A stretch of 64,000 nt of DNA. Source: Labia minor. Taxonomy: Eukaryota; Arthropoda; Insecta; Dermaptera; Spongiphoridae. This document shows positions 35,401 to 47,380 of the stretch, one piece after another. Where the stretch lies: the NCBI GenBank assembly GCA_963082975.1, contig OY720350.1, forward strand, positions 38,298,660 through 38,362,659, written 5' to 3'. Position 1 is the first letter of the stretch, and each line of letters opens with the position of its first letter. Position numbers and translations under genes: made by a program. The notes under the pieces were generated by a model, which was given only the letters and a program-made list of their open reading frames with translations, was not told the DNA's origin and did not search any database.

Positions 35401-36536
35401 TTATTGTTCATATATTTTGTATTTATTTAAGGAGAGACTTACTATGTGTGGAGATCTCATATATTTTATAATATACAAGAATTTCCATATTTATTCATCA
35501 AATTTCTAAGACTTATATCATTATATTACCATAATGTCATATTATATTAAAATTCCAACTTTGGGAGTGATGATGATTTTATTAAATATTGTGCAGAGAG
35601 AAAAGAAATAAAATCGTGAATCGTGAATTCTAGATATTCATTGGAGCTTAGAGATGAAGACAAAACTAAGAAAATAATAAATACAATTGAATAGATAGAT
35701 ACGTTTAATGAAGTAACTATGGTAAATGTCAAAAGGGAAATCCTGTTTTGATTCACATCTTATTAAATGTACCAGTTTAATTGACAGGTCATGGTAAACA
35801 TTTCTTTATTTTACTAACATTTATTATAATATTGTCTTGAATTTTGTTTCTTGGCATTTAAAAGAAACTCTTTATTATAATTTTTTTACATATACATATA
35901 TTATAATAAATTATTAGAAGAGAATGCAATTTAATAAATCAAACATAAAAGTTAGAAAACTTTTTATATAATAAATAATTTTTAAAAAAATATTCTGTGA
36001 AATTTCAAGTTAATTTATATATTTGATTTATGTACATTTTGGTTGTTACACCTTCATCAGAAATATTGAGACATATGACATTACAATATATTTTTAAATT
36101 CTTAAATAAACCAAAATAATACAGAATAAATCATTCCTCCTTTTTTCCCAATAAATAAATTTATTTCTTAAATTATATAGTTGATTTAACATTAAGCACT
36201 AATTACCAAAACATTTTAATAAGATATATAAACTAAAATTAAACTAAATATAAAAAGAAATAAGAATAATTTTTCATAAAAATTTAAAAAGTTTCAAATT
36301 GATATATTTGTTTTTGGTTGTTAAACCTTTATACACCTTTTTACAGCATTCTTTTTAACTCGTCAACTAATATAATAATTCAATATAATAAAAGATTTTA
36401 AAGATTTATATCAAATTTACTTCATGTTTGTTTTTAAAAAAAGACTTCAAAAAAATTATATTGAATTTATCACGAATATATATATGTTATATATATAAAC
36501 ATATTCAAAAGATGAAAATATACATTTTATATTTTA

Positions 36537-36584
<48 letters not shown>

Positions 36585-37330
36585 AATCTATATATTTTCA
36601 AAATCAAACAATATTAAAAAATTAGAAAGGTTTGAGTAGTCTGGTTAAAAACAACTTTATATTAAAATTTTTGATTTTTAAAATTAATGACTATTTTAAT
36701 TTTAGCCTTTTAAAATTAATTCATTTTATTTTAAATTAAATATTAAATCTTATATCTGAACCTTTCGTCCTCAAGTTGGACCGACTAAAAAAAAAGAACG
36801 AAAAAAATAGATAAAGCACATCCAATGGATATAATATAATATATTTTATATTTGATTTAATATTTTAGGTTCAAGAAGGAAATTTTTTTAGTTTTTGTTA
36901 AAAACAAAAATTTTAAAAAATTCAAATTAAGATAGATTTCTATATTCTGAGTAAAATTATTTTATTAAAGATGAATTAAGGTAACTTTTTAGAGATGTTA
37001 ATATCGTCTAATAAGTATAATACAAATAAATAAATTTTAATTAATTTACTAAACAGTATCAACATAATATATATTTTTTTGAATTATACAACTAAATTTA
37101 TTTTGATTATAATTTTTTTGTTTCAAGTATAAATGAGAAGAAATAAATTTATACTGGGTATATTGTTTATTATTTTAACTATACCACAGAACACATGCTA
37201 TATAAATAATAAACAGAATTATGTTGTTGAATTAACAACCGGAATAAGATTAGAACCGTTGAGAAATAAGCAAAGGAGTATAAAAATGAATAGCGAGATA
37301 AAAGGTAAGGAACAATGAGGCTGAAGATTA
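32466..37330. other. Long AT-rich stretch without recognised genes
   Basis: A pyrimidine-rich patch at 32600-32850 contains a C-run near 32798-32807. The paired phrase TTGGCGACCGTTGAAA occurs at about 34522 and 35059, suggesting two small copies of an unknown repeat. Otherwise (TA)n runs (longest about 36539-36581) and plain AT sequence. Confidence 0.4.
36539..36581. repeat. (TA)n microsatellite, longest
   Basis: About 21 TA units. Similar shorter runs occur at about 11033, 18037, 24013, 27587, 37654, 48589, 48717 and 57879. Confidence 0.95.
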
Positions 37331-37331
37331 T

Positions 37332-37624
37332 TGTTGTTGGCGTTGAGGGTACCTTTGAGTCTGTCTTCGGTGGTTGGGGTGCCTCGCATCGTGAACAAGT
37401 GGCTGTTGAGGTAAGACGTCATCCAACAACACACATATCATAGGCCAACAGGTGGTCAATTGTCAGAGGGCGTAGATCTGCCTTCGAGAAGATACCAAAC
37501 ACAACCTTTAATCGAGGTGTTCGTGAAAAGAGGGCAACAAAACCACTCCCGAATAAACAATCACTCAATGCATATACACTTTCAATATTAGGAATAATTA
37601 ATTCCTTTTATTTTAATTTTAACA
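37332..37624 (+). mobile_element. LTR-like segment with primer-binding-site-like flank
   Basis: A GC-richer block beginning TGTTGTTGGCGTTGAGGG and ending TTTTAATTTTAACA, so the ends form TGTT...AACA. AATAAA lies at 37552-37557, about 70 nt before the end. It is followed at once by AGTGGCTCAGCATTAAAGTG, resembling a tRNA primer-binding site after an LTR. No second LTR or gag/pol follows, so this would be a solo LTR plus leader remnant. Alternatively it is an unassigned island; no coding match was found. Confidence 0.4.
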
Positions 37625-37639
37625 AGTGGCTCAGCATTA

Positions 37640-37648
37640 AAGTGCTCT

Positions 37649-37686
<38 letters not shown>

Positions 37687-39249
37687 TAAAAAAGAATGGC
37701 TGAAAAAATAATTTTAATGAAATATATATATATATATTTGTATTCTAAATCAATATTTAAAGGAATTATAAAAAATACAGAATATAAATGAATTTTATTT
37801 TAAAATTTATCCAATTTCTAATTAGTATAATTATTTTAAATAAGACAATTAATAATCGAACTGATTGAAAATTCAAAAGTGTCAATGACGTGAAGAATTT
37901 TAAAGAGTTTGATGTCCGGCAAATCAGAATTACATTAGCCTAGGATACCACATTGAAAAATGTTAGACAGGATATCCTTAGGAATAACCTTCAAGTTACG
38001 ATTATAAATATATAAATAATATATATATATACTTAATAAATTTTATTTCCTTTTAAAAAAATATCAATTACCCCTTTTTTTATAAATATCTTTGATTATA
38101 TAAATATTAAATTATATAAATAAGACCAAAGAAGAAAAAAAAAATTAAAACAAATTTAGTGAATCCCATTATACATTAATTGTAATTATTATTATTATAA
38201 TTAATTAAAATATATATAATATATATAATCAATCAATTATAAATAATATAATATAATATAATAGAAACTATATATTATCAACTATCTGCTTATCCAAAGT
38301 AAAACTAGTTTAAAAAATAGTAAATATCATAATATACCTGTTGATTGAATGATCAAAAAAAAAAAAGTGAAAGGAAATAATTTTTAAATATAAAATCAAG
38401 AGGATGGCATCACTATATAACCGAGAATGTGTTTTTTTAATTAAATAAAAATAATATTCAATCAGTGAAAATAATGATGATCAAGAAAAAGAGAGTGAAC
38501 GAGAGTGAATCGAGCCAAAGAGGGGAATCTATATATGCACACAGAACGACGCCAGTAACTCAACTACTTCAATTCACTTGTAGTGTGGAAACGAATCACG
38601 AGTTGCTATCATCCGGGAGGTCGGCTGGCGACGGCGGAAAACAAGTATGAAATGAGTCATAATAAGCGCAATGAAATTTTAACATAATCAAATTAAAAGG
38701 ATTATAAATATTCCTGGAATATTTTGATCATATTGGATCCTATGACAAGAATGAGACATAAACAAATTTAGGAATAATAAATAAATACTATCATTTATTC
38801 AAGAATAAATTTTTTTTTTTCAAGAGTCTTTTTAGTGAAATATTTACCTTAAGCGGCTGAGAGCATGTCGTTTGCATCCCTAATGAATAGGAAAGGAAAT
38901 GGAAGGGAAATGAAATAATAAAATACAGTACATCAAAATATAATTAATTGAAGATATAGTAATCTTTGAGTCCTCAAAATAATTAATTTTTAAATATAGT
39001 CGACTATAATTATGTGGAGTAAGACAAAAATTTATGTTAATACATTATTTGTCACATTTTTAACAATTTTGTTTTGACAGTTATATCATTATCCATTTGT
39101 TTAATGTCAATATGAAATTAATATTCTTTGATTTATAATATAGAAAAAGTTAATTAATAAAATATGTAAGATTTAGTTTTTAAACGAATAATTGAAAATG
39201 TGGAAAAAGTTCAAGAAACAAGTACTAGTATTATTATTATTACTGTGGC
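37640..39249. other. AT-rich DNA with promoter-like island at 38465-38660
   Basis: (TA)n at about 37654-37683. The island near 38465-38660 is GC-richer: TATATATG at about 38530, then CGACGCCAGTAACTCAAC about 20-30 nt downstream, then CCGGGAGGTCGGCTGGCGAC. A 61-codon plus-strand frame crosses it with no recognisable domain. The layout could be a promoter or 5' exon, but nothing confirms this. Confidence 0.3.
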
Positions 39250-39605
39250 TTTATGAAACTTGAAAGTTATTAGTCACAGCAACTACATTTCTACAAGTGT
39301 TCTTATTCTGAACTACTCGCATCCAACTTCTATTTTCTCCCATCTCCCTCAAATCACTTTCTCTCTATCGTATCGTTGGTCTACCAACTGGTCACTTCCC
39401 AATCGGTTTTACACCAGTCTTATTTCCTAGTTTTCAAGACTTTAAGATCCTAACCAACTTTGGAGATGCATAGAGATCATGCGATTCCTTGATAAGCGGA
39501 TTACCCAGATGAACTCTTTCTTTTTCAGCCCATAAATACTCCGAAGAACTTTATTTTCAGATACTCTAAATGAATTCTTGTCCCTCAAAGTCATAGAGAT
39601 AGTAT
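39250..39605 (-). pseudogene. LINE C-terminal coding fragment
   Basis: Minus strand starts SMTLRDKNSFRVSENKVLR, then SIYGLKKKEFIWVIRLSRN, which is the region after the reverse transcriptase of jockey/RTE/R1-like LINEs (TLRxEDExRLRxFENKVLRxIYGxKRDE...). Downstream, with frameshifts, comes the DNA equivalent of GKPIGKxPVGRP and of the VAxDRxxWRxVVxxAxN end. It is homologous to the 6655-7130 tail and extends further toward the N-terminus. Confidence 0.65.
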
Positions 39606-40089
39606 TATTATTATTTATTTTTTTGATTAAAAAATATATAAACTTCACATATAACAATTCTAATTTTATATTTTTTAATTAGATGTAAATATATAAATTA
39701 TTCAAAATAAGGTGGTTAGAGTTGTCTTTAATAAATTACAAAGTTTCATGAAAAGTTCTAAACCACAAAACACGGTTAAACACATTAGCAAGTTTGGAGT
39801 TTGGATATCAGGAAGTGGTAACGATTGAGTTAGAAAGGGAAGAAAGCTGATTTATGAAAGACAACATAAAGTAATTAGCCTTCCCCATCTTAATCAAGAT
39901 GTTCCAAAGAAAATCAAAGCAGAGAAGACTATTTGAAATTAATAGACAAAGTAGATATTTTTATTTATTTATTTTTTTGTCCTTTAAAAAGTATTAATTA
40001 TATGTTATTTAAAATCCGTTATAAAAATAATGATGAAATTGTTGTTGAATATATATTTTGAAATATTTTTGTTTAAATTTATAAAAAAT
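39606..40089. other. AT-rich DNA
   Basis: The stretch about 39700-39940 is more complex than its surroundings (GGAAGTGGTAACGATTGAGT) but unassigned. Confidence 0.35.
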
Positions 40090-40346
40090 CTGGAGTGTCT
40101 CCACTCGACTATCTTGTAAATTTGAATTAACACAGTATATTATATTTAAATTAAATTAAATTAATTAAATTATAAATTAAAATTTATAAATAATATTTAT
40201 TAAACCAGCGCGTGTTTGGCCCTTTGTTGATGGCATCACGTCACGTTCTGGCGCGTGATTGCCATTCAACGTGTTAAAATATTAATTCCGCTATTTTCAG
40301 CGATTCAATCAAGTTGAAATTCTTTATATAGCAGTTTTATACAATT
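40090..40346 (-). mobile_element. Family A HINE-like element, copy A9, truncated
   Basis: Hairpin end CTGGAGTGTCTCCACTCGAC and TATCTTGTAAATTTG, AT arm, ACCAGCGCGTGTTTGG and a diverged GCATCACGTCACG block, ending at GCAGTTTTATACAATTT. The core, microsatellite and the other terminus are missing. Confidence 0.82.
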
Positions 40347-41270
40347 TCAAAGTTAAAATTCGGACAATGGTAAATTCAGTGATATAAGTTTTGAAGCTAT
40401 AGTAGGAAAAGCAATTCATATTGATATGAAATTAAATAAGAGCATAAAACATACAAGAATATATTTATTTTTTGTTTATAGTAGACAAATGTGGCATATA
40501 CAAAACTGAGACCCAAACCCTTCACAAAAATCTAAAAAAAAATCTCTAGATATATAATTTTATAAAAAAAAAAATAGGAAAGATAATTTATAATATCTTC
40601 AATGATTTTGAACAAAGTGGTTATGTATGATTCATTGAAAATTAATAAATAAATAAGAAAATAAAATATTGATAAATCGATAGTTTTTATCAGAAAGAGT
40701 AAAAATTAAATACAAATTGTATATCTCTTTCTCTCTATAAATAAATAGAGAATTTTGATTAAAATCAAATTGACTCTAATAGGTAATTGTGTTTGATTTC
40801 GAGTACGTTAACTAGAAATGGTTAAGCAGCGGCAATAAATGATCAAGGAGCGTGAAATGAACATTCTCTTTCAGCCTGATTTTTTGATGAAAGCTGTCAC
40901 GAAGCAGATTACGCGTGTTAATATGAAATCTTTAATTAAAGAGAAGAAAAGGAGGTGGCAAGAGGAAATTAAAATTTTATCAAGGTTATGTATAGACAAG
41001 ATCATCCAAGATCAATGAAAATGCTATTTATAAACCGTTTCAATGGAGAAATCTATTATCTTAACAAATACATTGTAATTCTTGAAGAGTAAAAATAAAA
41101 ATGAATTAAACTTTAATTAGGAATTACAAATTACCTTTATATTTTATATAAAAAATTTTTTTTCTAATCTTTATGGAAAAAAATTTATTCTAAAGGTGCC
41201 TGTTTTTTTTTGGTTTTTTTTGCCTTCGGAATATCACCATTTTAGCCAGCCTTCACATATTTGTTTATTA
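40347..41270. other. AT-rich DNA with slightly complex patch at 40790-41040
   Basis: No exon or repeat family recognised. Confidence 0.4.
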
Positions 41271-41289
41271 TTTATACTTATATTTATAT

Positions 41290-41400
41290 TTATATATCGA
41301 TGCACTCGGCGAGGTTTGAACCCTCGAACTCGAGTCGGCGGACCGGACACTATATGCCTGTTAAATATGCAACAATTGCATCATGTCTTGAAAATTGAAA
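41290..41400. repeat. tRNA-like hairpin, SINE candidate
   Basis: GCACTCGGCGAGGTTTGAAC then CCTCGAACTCGAGTCGG folds as a T-arm-like stem-loop: CGAGG / CCTCG around a 7-base loop TTTGAAC, with an outer ACTCG / CGAGT pair. GGTTTGAACCC resembles a polymerase III B box on the plus strand, and its complement GGTTCAAACC on the minus, so strand is undecided. No acceptor stem or anticodon arm is seen, so a tRNA gene is not supported. Confidence 0.35.
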
Positions 41401-41404
41401 GCAT

Positions 41405-42780
41405 AAGTTACCAGAAGAATAGAATTGAATGACTGTGTTCAAGAATTTTCTATAATTTATCTAAATCGTTGAAAGATCCAAGTTTAAGCAAATACTTTCC
41501 TCCATTCATATCTATTTTGAGGTATTTTCATCCAAATTCTATCTATTCGAAATTCTCTAACACCTATTTTTTTTTTTTCGCCCAGATGTTCGATTCATAT
41601 TAACGTTATTATTACTAACTATTTTTGGAAAAGCATGGAGGCCATGCTATCTCCGCCACTTGCTTATCTCCCTTCATTCGGCACATTAATATTTTATTTT
41701 AAAATATCCTGAATATATTTTCGTTTGAAATATATCTCCAATATCCTATTTTGTAATTTTCATAATCATCAGATAATGATCAAAAAATGATAATGAAATA
41801 AATAAAAGACATATTCAAATCATAAATATGATATCAATGACATTAAGAGACAAATATGAAGTAAAAAGTGAAATTGAGGGTTTATCTTATCTTTTGATAT
41901 CTTATATCTCGACGGTAGGAGTTTGAGTTAGGTAACAAAACCATACAAAGAAAATGAATCACATGCTCAATGTCATATAATATTGAGGGTAAAAGAAGAT
42001 AATAAGGCGTGAAATTAGAAAGAAAGCCTAATTACAGGAACTATCATAAACATTATACGCTGTTTGAAATCATTTAAACTTCTAATAATATTCATAATGA
42101 CAATAGAAATAAAGAATTGAATAAATTTTTTTATTTAAAATAAAAATAAATAAATATAAACCACTAATACATTTTAATTGATAACTTTAAATAATAACTT
42201 TTTTTTGTTGGAAAAACATGATAACTTTGGTTTTATATGCAATTTATTATTCTACATATTATAATACATACATAAAACATATAACCAAATTAGCAGTGTT
42301 GTACAATAGTTTAGCGTATTTAGAGATAGAGGTAGGTGGTAAATGGTATAAGACTTTTAGATGATTACATAATTTATTGTCTATTTGTTGAACTATGTAT
42401 GTATAATAACTGTAATTAGATAGTCGGAATATAATTTCAGGGAACTTTCTATATTAAAAATCACATTTAATGAAATATTTAATAACGTATTTAATTCTAA
42501 AATTATATTTTGTTGTTAATATCAGTATTTGTACCAAATTAAAAATTAATAATCTAGGTAGACCGTAAAACCTTTAATGACAAGTCATATTTGACTCGCA
42601 GACGCATATTTAAAATATTTAATGAAAAAAGTGAACATATTAAATCGGTCAGTTCACTTACAGTCAAAAAAATTGTATTTCTTCTTCCATTGAGGAATAT
42701 TAATTTACTAGAAGTGTCCGTTTAAGGTATGTTTCACTATATATTAATAAATAAATATAGATTACATATATAGATATATG
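41405..42780. other. AT-rich DNA
   Basis: No gene recognised. Stretches at 41450-41700 and 41880-42060 are somewhat more complex but have no open frame of interest. Confidence 0.45.
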
Positions 42781-42782
42781 TA

Positions 42783-43275
42783 AAGGGTGTTTTTGTTTTT
42801 CGAAGTATAGAACTTTAAGTTGACATTACTGTTCAAGTTGACGACCGATTTACTGCTGTCAAGTGATTTATTCTTAGTTTGGTTTGGCAATTCATCATGA
42901 ATAGACTCACGCCTGAACAACGCTTGCAAATAGTGCAATTTTATTTCGAAAATAACGGTTCTGTGAGGAATACGTATCGTGCACTACATCCATTTTATCG
43001 TCGACAAAATCGTCCATCAGAGCAGTTAGTTCGATTAACCATGGAACGTTTTCGCACCACGTTTACTCTTATTAATAACTCGCATCCCCAGAGACGCCGT
43101 ACGGTGCGAACAGAAGAAGCTATTGCTACTGTAGAGCCAGAACGTTACAGTCAATGATGATCGGTATAGAGCCATGATTACTAACTTTTTCATTCCTGAA
43201 TTGAACAACCATGATGTCCAGTAGCTGCTCAATCGTTTTATTACAATTTAATGTTCTATACCTCTCTATACCCTT
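42783..43275 (+). mobile_element. IS630/Tc1-mariner deletion derivative with DUF4817-type HTH
   Basis: Bounded by TA, with inverted ends AAGGGTGTTTTTG...GTATAGAACTTTAA on the left and, inverted on the right, AAGGGTATAGAGAGGTATAG then AACATTAA. It contains the transposase start (separate entry). Directly after its stop, DRYRAMITNFFIPELNNHDV appears in another frame; this belongs further along the transposase, near the middle of the catalytic domain (family RYRxMxxxFFxPELxxxDVxxLWFQQDGATCHTA). The part between and the whole 3' catalytic region are deleted, so it is a non-autonomous derivative of about 490 bp. Confidence 0.8.
42897..43157 (+). pseudogene. Truncated transposase N-terminus (DUF4817 helix-turn-helix)
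   Basis: Open frame of 86 codons from the ATG at 42897. MNRLTPEQRLQIVQFYFEN, then NGSVRNTYRALHPFYRRQNR and RTEEAIATVEPERYS. This is the DNA-binding start typical of many arthropod IS630/mariner transposases (LTPEQRLQIVQFYxxNxxSVRxxxRALxPFYGRHNRPxE). The usual catalytic domain is absent because of an internal deletion, and the frame ends at TGA at 43155-43157. It is remarkably intact for its surroundings, suggesting recent arrival. It could still make a short DNA-binding peptide, but no promoter is evident. Confidence 0.75.
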
Positions 43276-44444
43276 TATAATTTCAGAAGATCAATAAATA
43301 CGTGTGGATGAACATAATATATATTTTTATAATTTAATAAGTTTCCCAAAGCTATATGGAATGTATAAATAATATATAATATAATTGGAAAAAAATCAAT
43401 TTTTTAGAGAATTTAGCAAAATTGTTAAAGCAAAAAAATTAGAAACCATTTTCTTCCCATATTATTGTTCCGTTGCAATTAATTTCAACTATTTCTAAAC
43501 ATAAGATCTTTATATATATTAATATCTAACTAATTAATAGCGATATTGTTTAACATGATTAATTAAATAGTAAGTTATGACACTTATAAACATTTCAAGG
43601 CTAAAAATAATTTATGTTGATATTGTTTTATCAAAAAGTAAATTATTTATATGTATATATACTCTGTTAATTGGCCTTAACCATTTAGCCAAGATACATA
43701 TCATTTTATTTTTTATTTTATTCAATATTTTTTTATTTTATTCAAATATAAATTAAATGAATTTGATGAGGAACTTAAATTTGCTAGGCAATCTACCTTC
43801 TGGTCTTACATTTTAAATTAATCACTTTGTTTTCGTTGTTTTCAATGAATATAAAATAAGACATTCAATTTGTATTGAGTAGAAGTACTATTTTTTGATA
43901 TATTTTTTTTTCTCTTAATGGCACGTGACTGATAACTCTAACTCTAAATATTTGATAGAAGTCAATATGATTAAATATTAAACATCAATCTATCTTTAAA
44001 GCTATTTACGAACTAAAAACATCCTTCAATTCAAAATTTATTTATGAACCAGGAAAAAGGAAGTATGATCGATCAGACGGTCATTGCGCATCGTTACTCA
44101 CATAGAATAGGTCAGGAGTGGCGATTTATCTCACAACCAATCAACTCAATATAAAAAAAAAATGAAGTCATTTTATAAAATGTTTTTTATTTAATTTATT
44201 AGTCTGATTTAATAAATAAATATGAGAATTGTTATAAAAAGGGTGTAGCCCAGCTGAAGTTCCAAGTTCATAAAAAATTTAAAATCATATAATATTACGA
44301 TGGTATCGAAATAAATAATTTATAAACTGACTTAATATGGTCATAGATCCAAAGCACAAATGAAAAAAAAAATGTGAATGATTTTGTAGATATTTGGAGA
44401 TTTAAGGGCCAGTGTATGACAGTGAACAAGTGTATAACAATTGG
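43276..44444. other. AT-rich DNA
   Basis: A short complex patch at 44050-44130 (GATCGATCAGACGGTCATTG) is unassigned. Nothing else recognised. Confidence 0.45.
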
Positions 44445-44750
44445 TTAAAAATTCTCCTTGAGACTGGCTGACATAAAATCAAGCAAAAGACATCTGCCAG
44501 TTTTAATGATTAACTTATCACCAAGATTATTGACGTCTTCTAAGAATAAGAAAATAAAAAAATGAAAGTTCGTCACTTTGTGCATAGACTCTACTAAGGA
44601 TTTCCCACTATATTTGATTAATTCTGCATCTAAAATATTTTCTTGTATTAAGACCTTCGATTCTGGACAGTTTTTGATCATTAGAGATGCATTGTCCAAG
44701 ACGGGAACTTACTCAACTACTCTACCCAATATACCCTATAATAACTGGGT
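44445..44750 (-). pseudogene. Unassigned coding-like remnant
   Basis: Minus strand carries an 84-codon open frame with MDNASLMIKNCPESKVLIQ, ENILDAELIKYSGKSLVESM and, after a hydrophobic AT-rich stretch, DVNNLGDKLIIKTGRCLLL. The residue mix is protein-like, more so than other frames here. No start context, splice sites or domain are recognised. It may be part of an unknown transposon protein or an old exon. Confidence 0.25.
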
Positions 44751-46737
44751 AAATGTTAATTTGTTTATTTTTTGTTAATAAATACTTTTATATGGTGGAA
44801 TAAAAACCTTATAAATTATGCTCCGTATTCTAAGAACCTAAGTCTATTTTTTCAACAGGACGTAAAGGAGTTTTGAATGAGCAGCCTGTCAGAAATTGAA
44901 GTTTAAAGTGCCAAAAAATTATTAGTGTCATACCATGGTGCCTTTGTCCTACTCAAAATCTGAATAACATCTTTTGATTCACCTCTATCCTTGTTATCGA
45001 TTATAGTATATATATATTATATTATATTATATTATATTATATTATATTATATTATAGATTTTATTTATTGCCTATAAGATTTTTATTTCTGAAATATTTA
45101 AATTTTAATCCTTTCCCTGTAAAATAGGAATTAATTGATATACAATCTATATTTTGTATAAATAAAATTATTAAAAATATTGTTTGAAGATAAGATAATT
45201 TCTAAACATAAAAATAAAATCGAAATCGGAATCTTATTTAGACAAAAAATTTCTTTTAAATTTCAGTATAATAATCCAAGAAATAACATTGACAAAATGA
45301 AAATTTATTGAGGAACGTGATCCATTTCAATGAGGGGACAAAGTGTATAAATCCAAATCACAAAATCGATAAGAATTTATTTTTGAAAGCCTTGCTTTTA
45401 GGCAACCAACATCTCATACATACAAACAACAGGCAATTTAATGTGTTTGGGTCGCCTAACTGGCAGGCGGAGACGTGGTTAAACCTTTTTTAAAATTATG
45501 AAGGGGTGGCTATCACGTTTTCTCTCGTTTCATTAATAATGATTAAGTCTAAACAAATGTCACGTGCATAAATCACAATCTTAGATGTAATCAACGCGTC
45601 TCTGCTGATGTGATGTTTAATATGATAAGCTGTGAGGTGAAATATTAATGTTTAGAGCAAGAAACATCGGTGTTGATTAAATTTGTTACGAAATTTTTAC
45701 TTAAAATTACTTTTTAATATAATAATTCTAAATTGGAAAAATAAATTAAGGAAAATGATATATAAAAAGTGGTATCACATTTTTTTTATTCAACACTAAA
45801 TATATATGGTTGTTGTATTTGATAATTTAAATTATATTTTCTAAAAAGAAAAAAATATTTGATATATGAATAAATTAAAGACAATTAAATAAATTCACCA
45901 AATTATCTGAAATCAAAATTTTCTTGAATTTGTACTATTAATTTATTATTTTAGTAATAACTAAAAATATAAACATGGGAAAATAACGTCTTTTGATATT
46001 TTTGAAAAAATAAATAACTTATCTATGTATATATACTTATGATATTTGTCAAAAAACAATTTAAACAAAACAAAGGAAAATATTTTATTAATATTTTAAA
46101 GGTTATGATTTTTTCTTTAATATTGTTTATTTTATTATAGTTTTAAGAAAATAAGAATATGTATTCAATTTTATCGTATAGAGGATTTTAAACAAGAAAT
46201 GATGAAAAGCAACCCAATTAATAGAGGCAACACAAAAACGCCTGGGAATTGAAATCCGAGATGAAAGATGGTGATTGTCGTGATCCCGAAAGGCCGGGCG
46301 TTATCTGTCAAATGAAGATGAGTGAGTGAGAGATGTAAGGGGAAGGGGAATAGGAGGATAAGCCACATTTCTCGATCCTGCATCAACGAGACAGTTGGCT
46401 GCCCCAGCTGGAGTTCAGAAACGTGAATGAGAGGAAAAGAGAAGAAGCGGAGGGGATGCACATTTGTCTTTCCACTTTGGGTGATTTATCAAAAATGATC
46501 GCGACAATTTATTTCCTAAACTGTGATGGCACAGTAAATAAACAAACATAACCGAGATAGAGAGAGAGAATGTTGTATAAATGTTGTTTTTGTTTGGTGT
46601 CTACCATTTCCCTCTGTTACTACAAAATCTCGATTGGAAAAGTTTGGGTGATTTAGATTTTGATGGTCAACTCTTAAAATAGAAAATATGTTCCAACTCT
46701 ATTTTATACCTATAATCAAAATGATCAAGGAATAATA
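44751..46737. other. AT-rich DNA with an unassigned GC-richer island at 46195-46490
   Basis: (ATATT)n occupies about 45013-45055. At 46195-46490 there is a compositional island (GATCCCGAAAGGCCGGGCG, CGAGACAGTTGGCTGCCCCA, GCTGGAGTTCAGAAACGTG). A 96-codon minus-strand frame covers it but looks like a generic hydrophobic translation with no domain. No transposon ends seen. It may be regulatory. Confidence 0.35.
45013..45055. repeat. (ATATT)n pentanucleotide repeat
   Basis: Eight to nine tandem ATATT units, the only clean pentanucleotide tract seen. Confidence 0.9.
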
Positions 46738-47215
46738 ATAGGTCAATAATTCCGTGACTTTTTGAATTTCTCGCCTCATAAATGAAATGGCAACAATACT
46801 TCTGTCACCTGACTCCTTTCGAAATTTGAACCAGCTGGGTCTTTTAGTTTTTGTTTGACATCCATTAATAACAGACTACCTCATCATTTGAGAAGAAAAT
46901 GGAAAAAAGTGAATTTCTATGAAAATCCATGAATTGCTCCCTCATCCGCCCTATTGTCAGGATTTCTTGTTTCCAAACCCGAAGAAATGGCTAGGAGGAA
47001 TAAGATTCGGCTCCAACGATGAAATCATCTTACAAACAAATCTATTTTGATGTCCTTGACAAATGTTATTTTTTGGAAGGAATAAAAAATTGGAGAAACG
47101 TTGGACGAAGTGTATAGAGTACAAAGGACTTCTTTGAAAAATAAAATAATTTTTTTTCCAAAAACATGTGTATCATTCAAAAAGTAACGGACTTATTTAT
47201 TGACCTGCTCTCGTA
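46738..47215 (+). mobile_element. Mariner-type deletion derivative, copy 2
   Basis: Same family as the 19852-20362 element, opposite orientation. The left end is truncated (AGGTCAATAATTCCGTGACT); the right end is complete: AAAAAGTAACGGACTTATTT, ATTGACCTGCTCTCGTA. The plus strand reads KIHELLPHPPYCQDFLFPNP, with the Asp-bearing LAPSD part lost, then KWLGGI..., and later LEGIKNWRNVGRSV. It shares the segment GTGAATTTCTATGAAAATCC with copy 1. Confidence 0.7.
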
Positions 47216-47380
47216 CTTAATTAATTGAATTAAAATTTACTAAAATCTATTGAAGCCCTATTACACCACTGATTTCCAAGATGGGTGTTTTCGAACCCAG
47301 GTTGATGCTGCAGTGTTAGAGGTGGTGATATTCACAGGTGCATTTTGGGAAAATTGTATTACCTTTTTACCCCCCTCCCC
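47216..47380. other. Unassigned segment left of family B copy B1
   Basis: Moderately GC-richer (GAACCCAGGTTGATGCTGCA). A plus-strand open frame starting at 47250 runs from here into the repeat, which argues that it is not a gene. Ends in a C-rich run (47371-47382) against the element boundary. Confidence 0.35.

Noticed and set aside
37133-37318. 61-codon frame beginning with a signal-peptide-like stretch (MRRNKFILGILFIILTIP)
   Set aside because: Hydrophobic starts are frequent in AT-rich DNA; no cleavage context, splice sites or similarity, and it runs up to the LTR-like block.
41290-41400. Possible tRNA gene
   Set aside because: A T-arm-like hairpin is clear, but acceptor, D and anticodon arms are not; listed as a SINE candidate only.
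8888-46410. Shared phrase GACAGTTGGC(C/T)G(G/C)CCCA at about 8888 and 46389 as a repeat
   Set aside because: Similarity is limited to under 20 bases with no alignable flanks; could be chance or a shared binding site.
46171-46461. 96-codon minus-strand frame over a GC-richer island
   Set aside because: Leucine/phenylalanine-rich translation of pyrimidine-rich DNA with no domain; kept only as an unassigned island.
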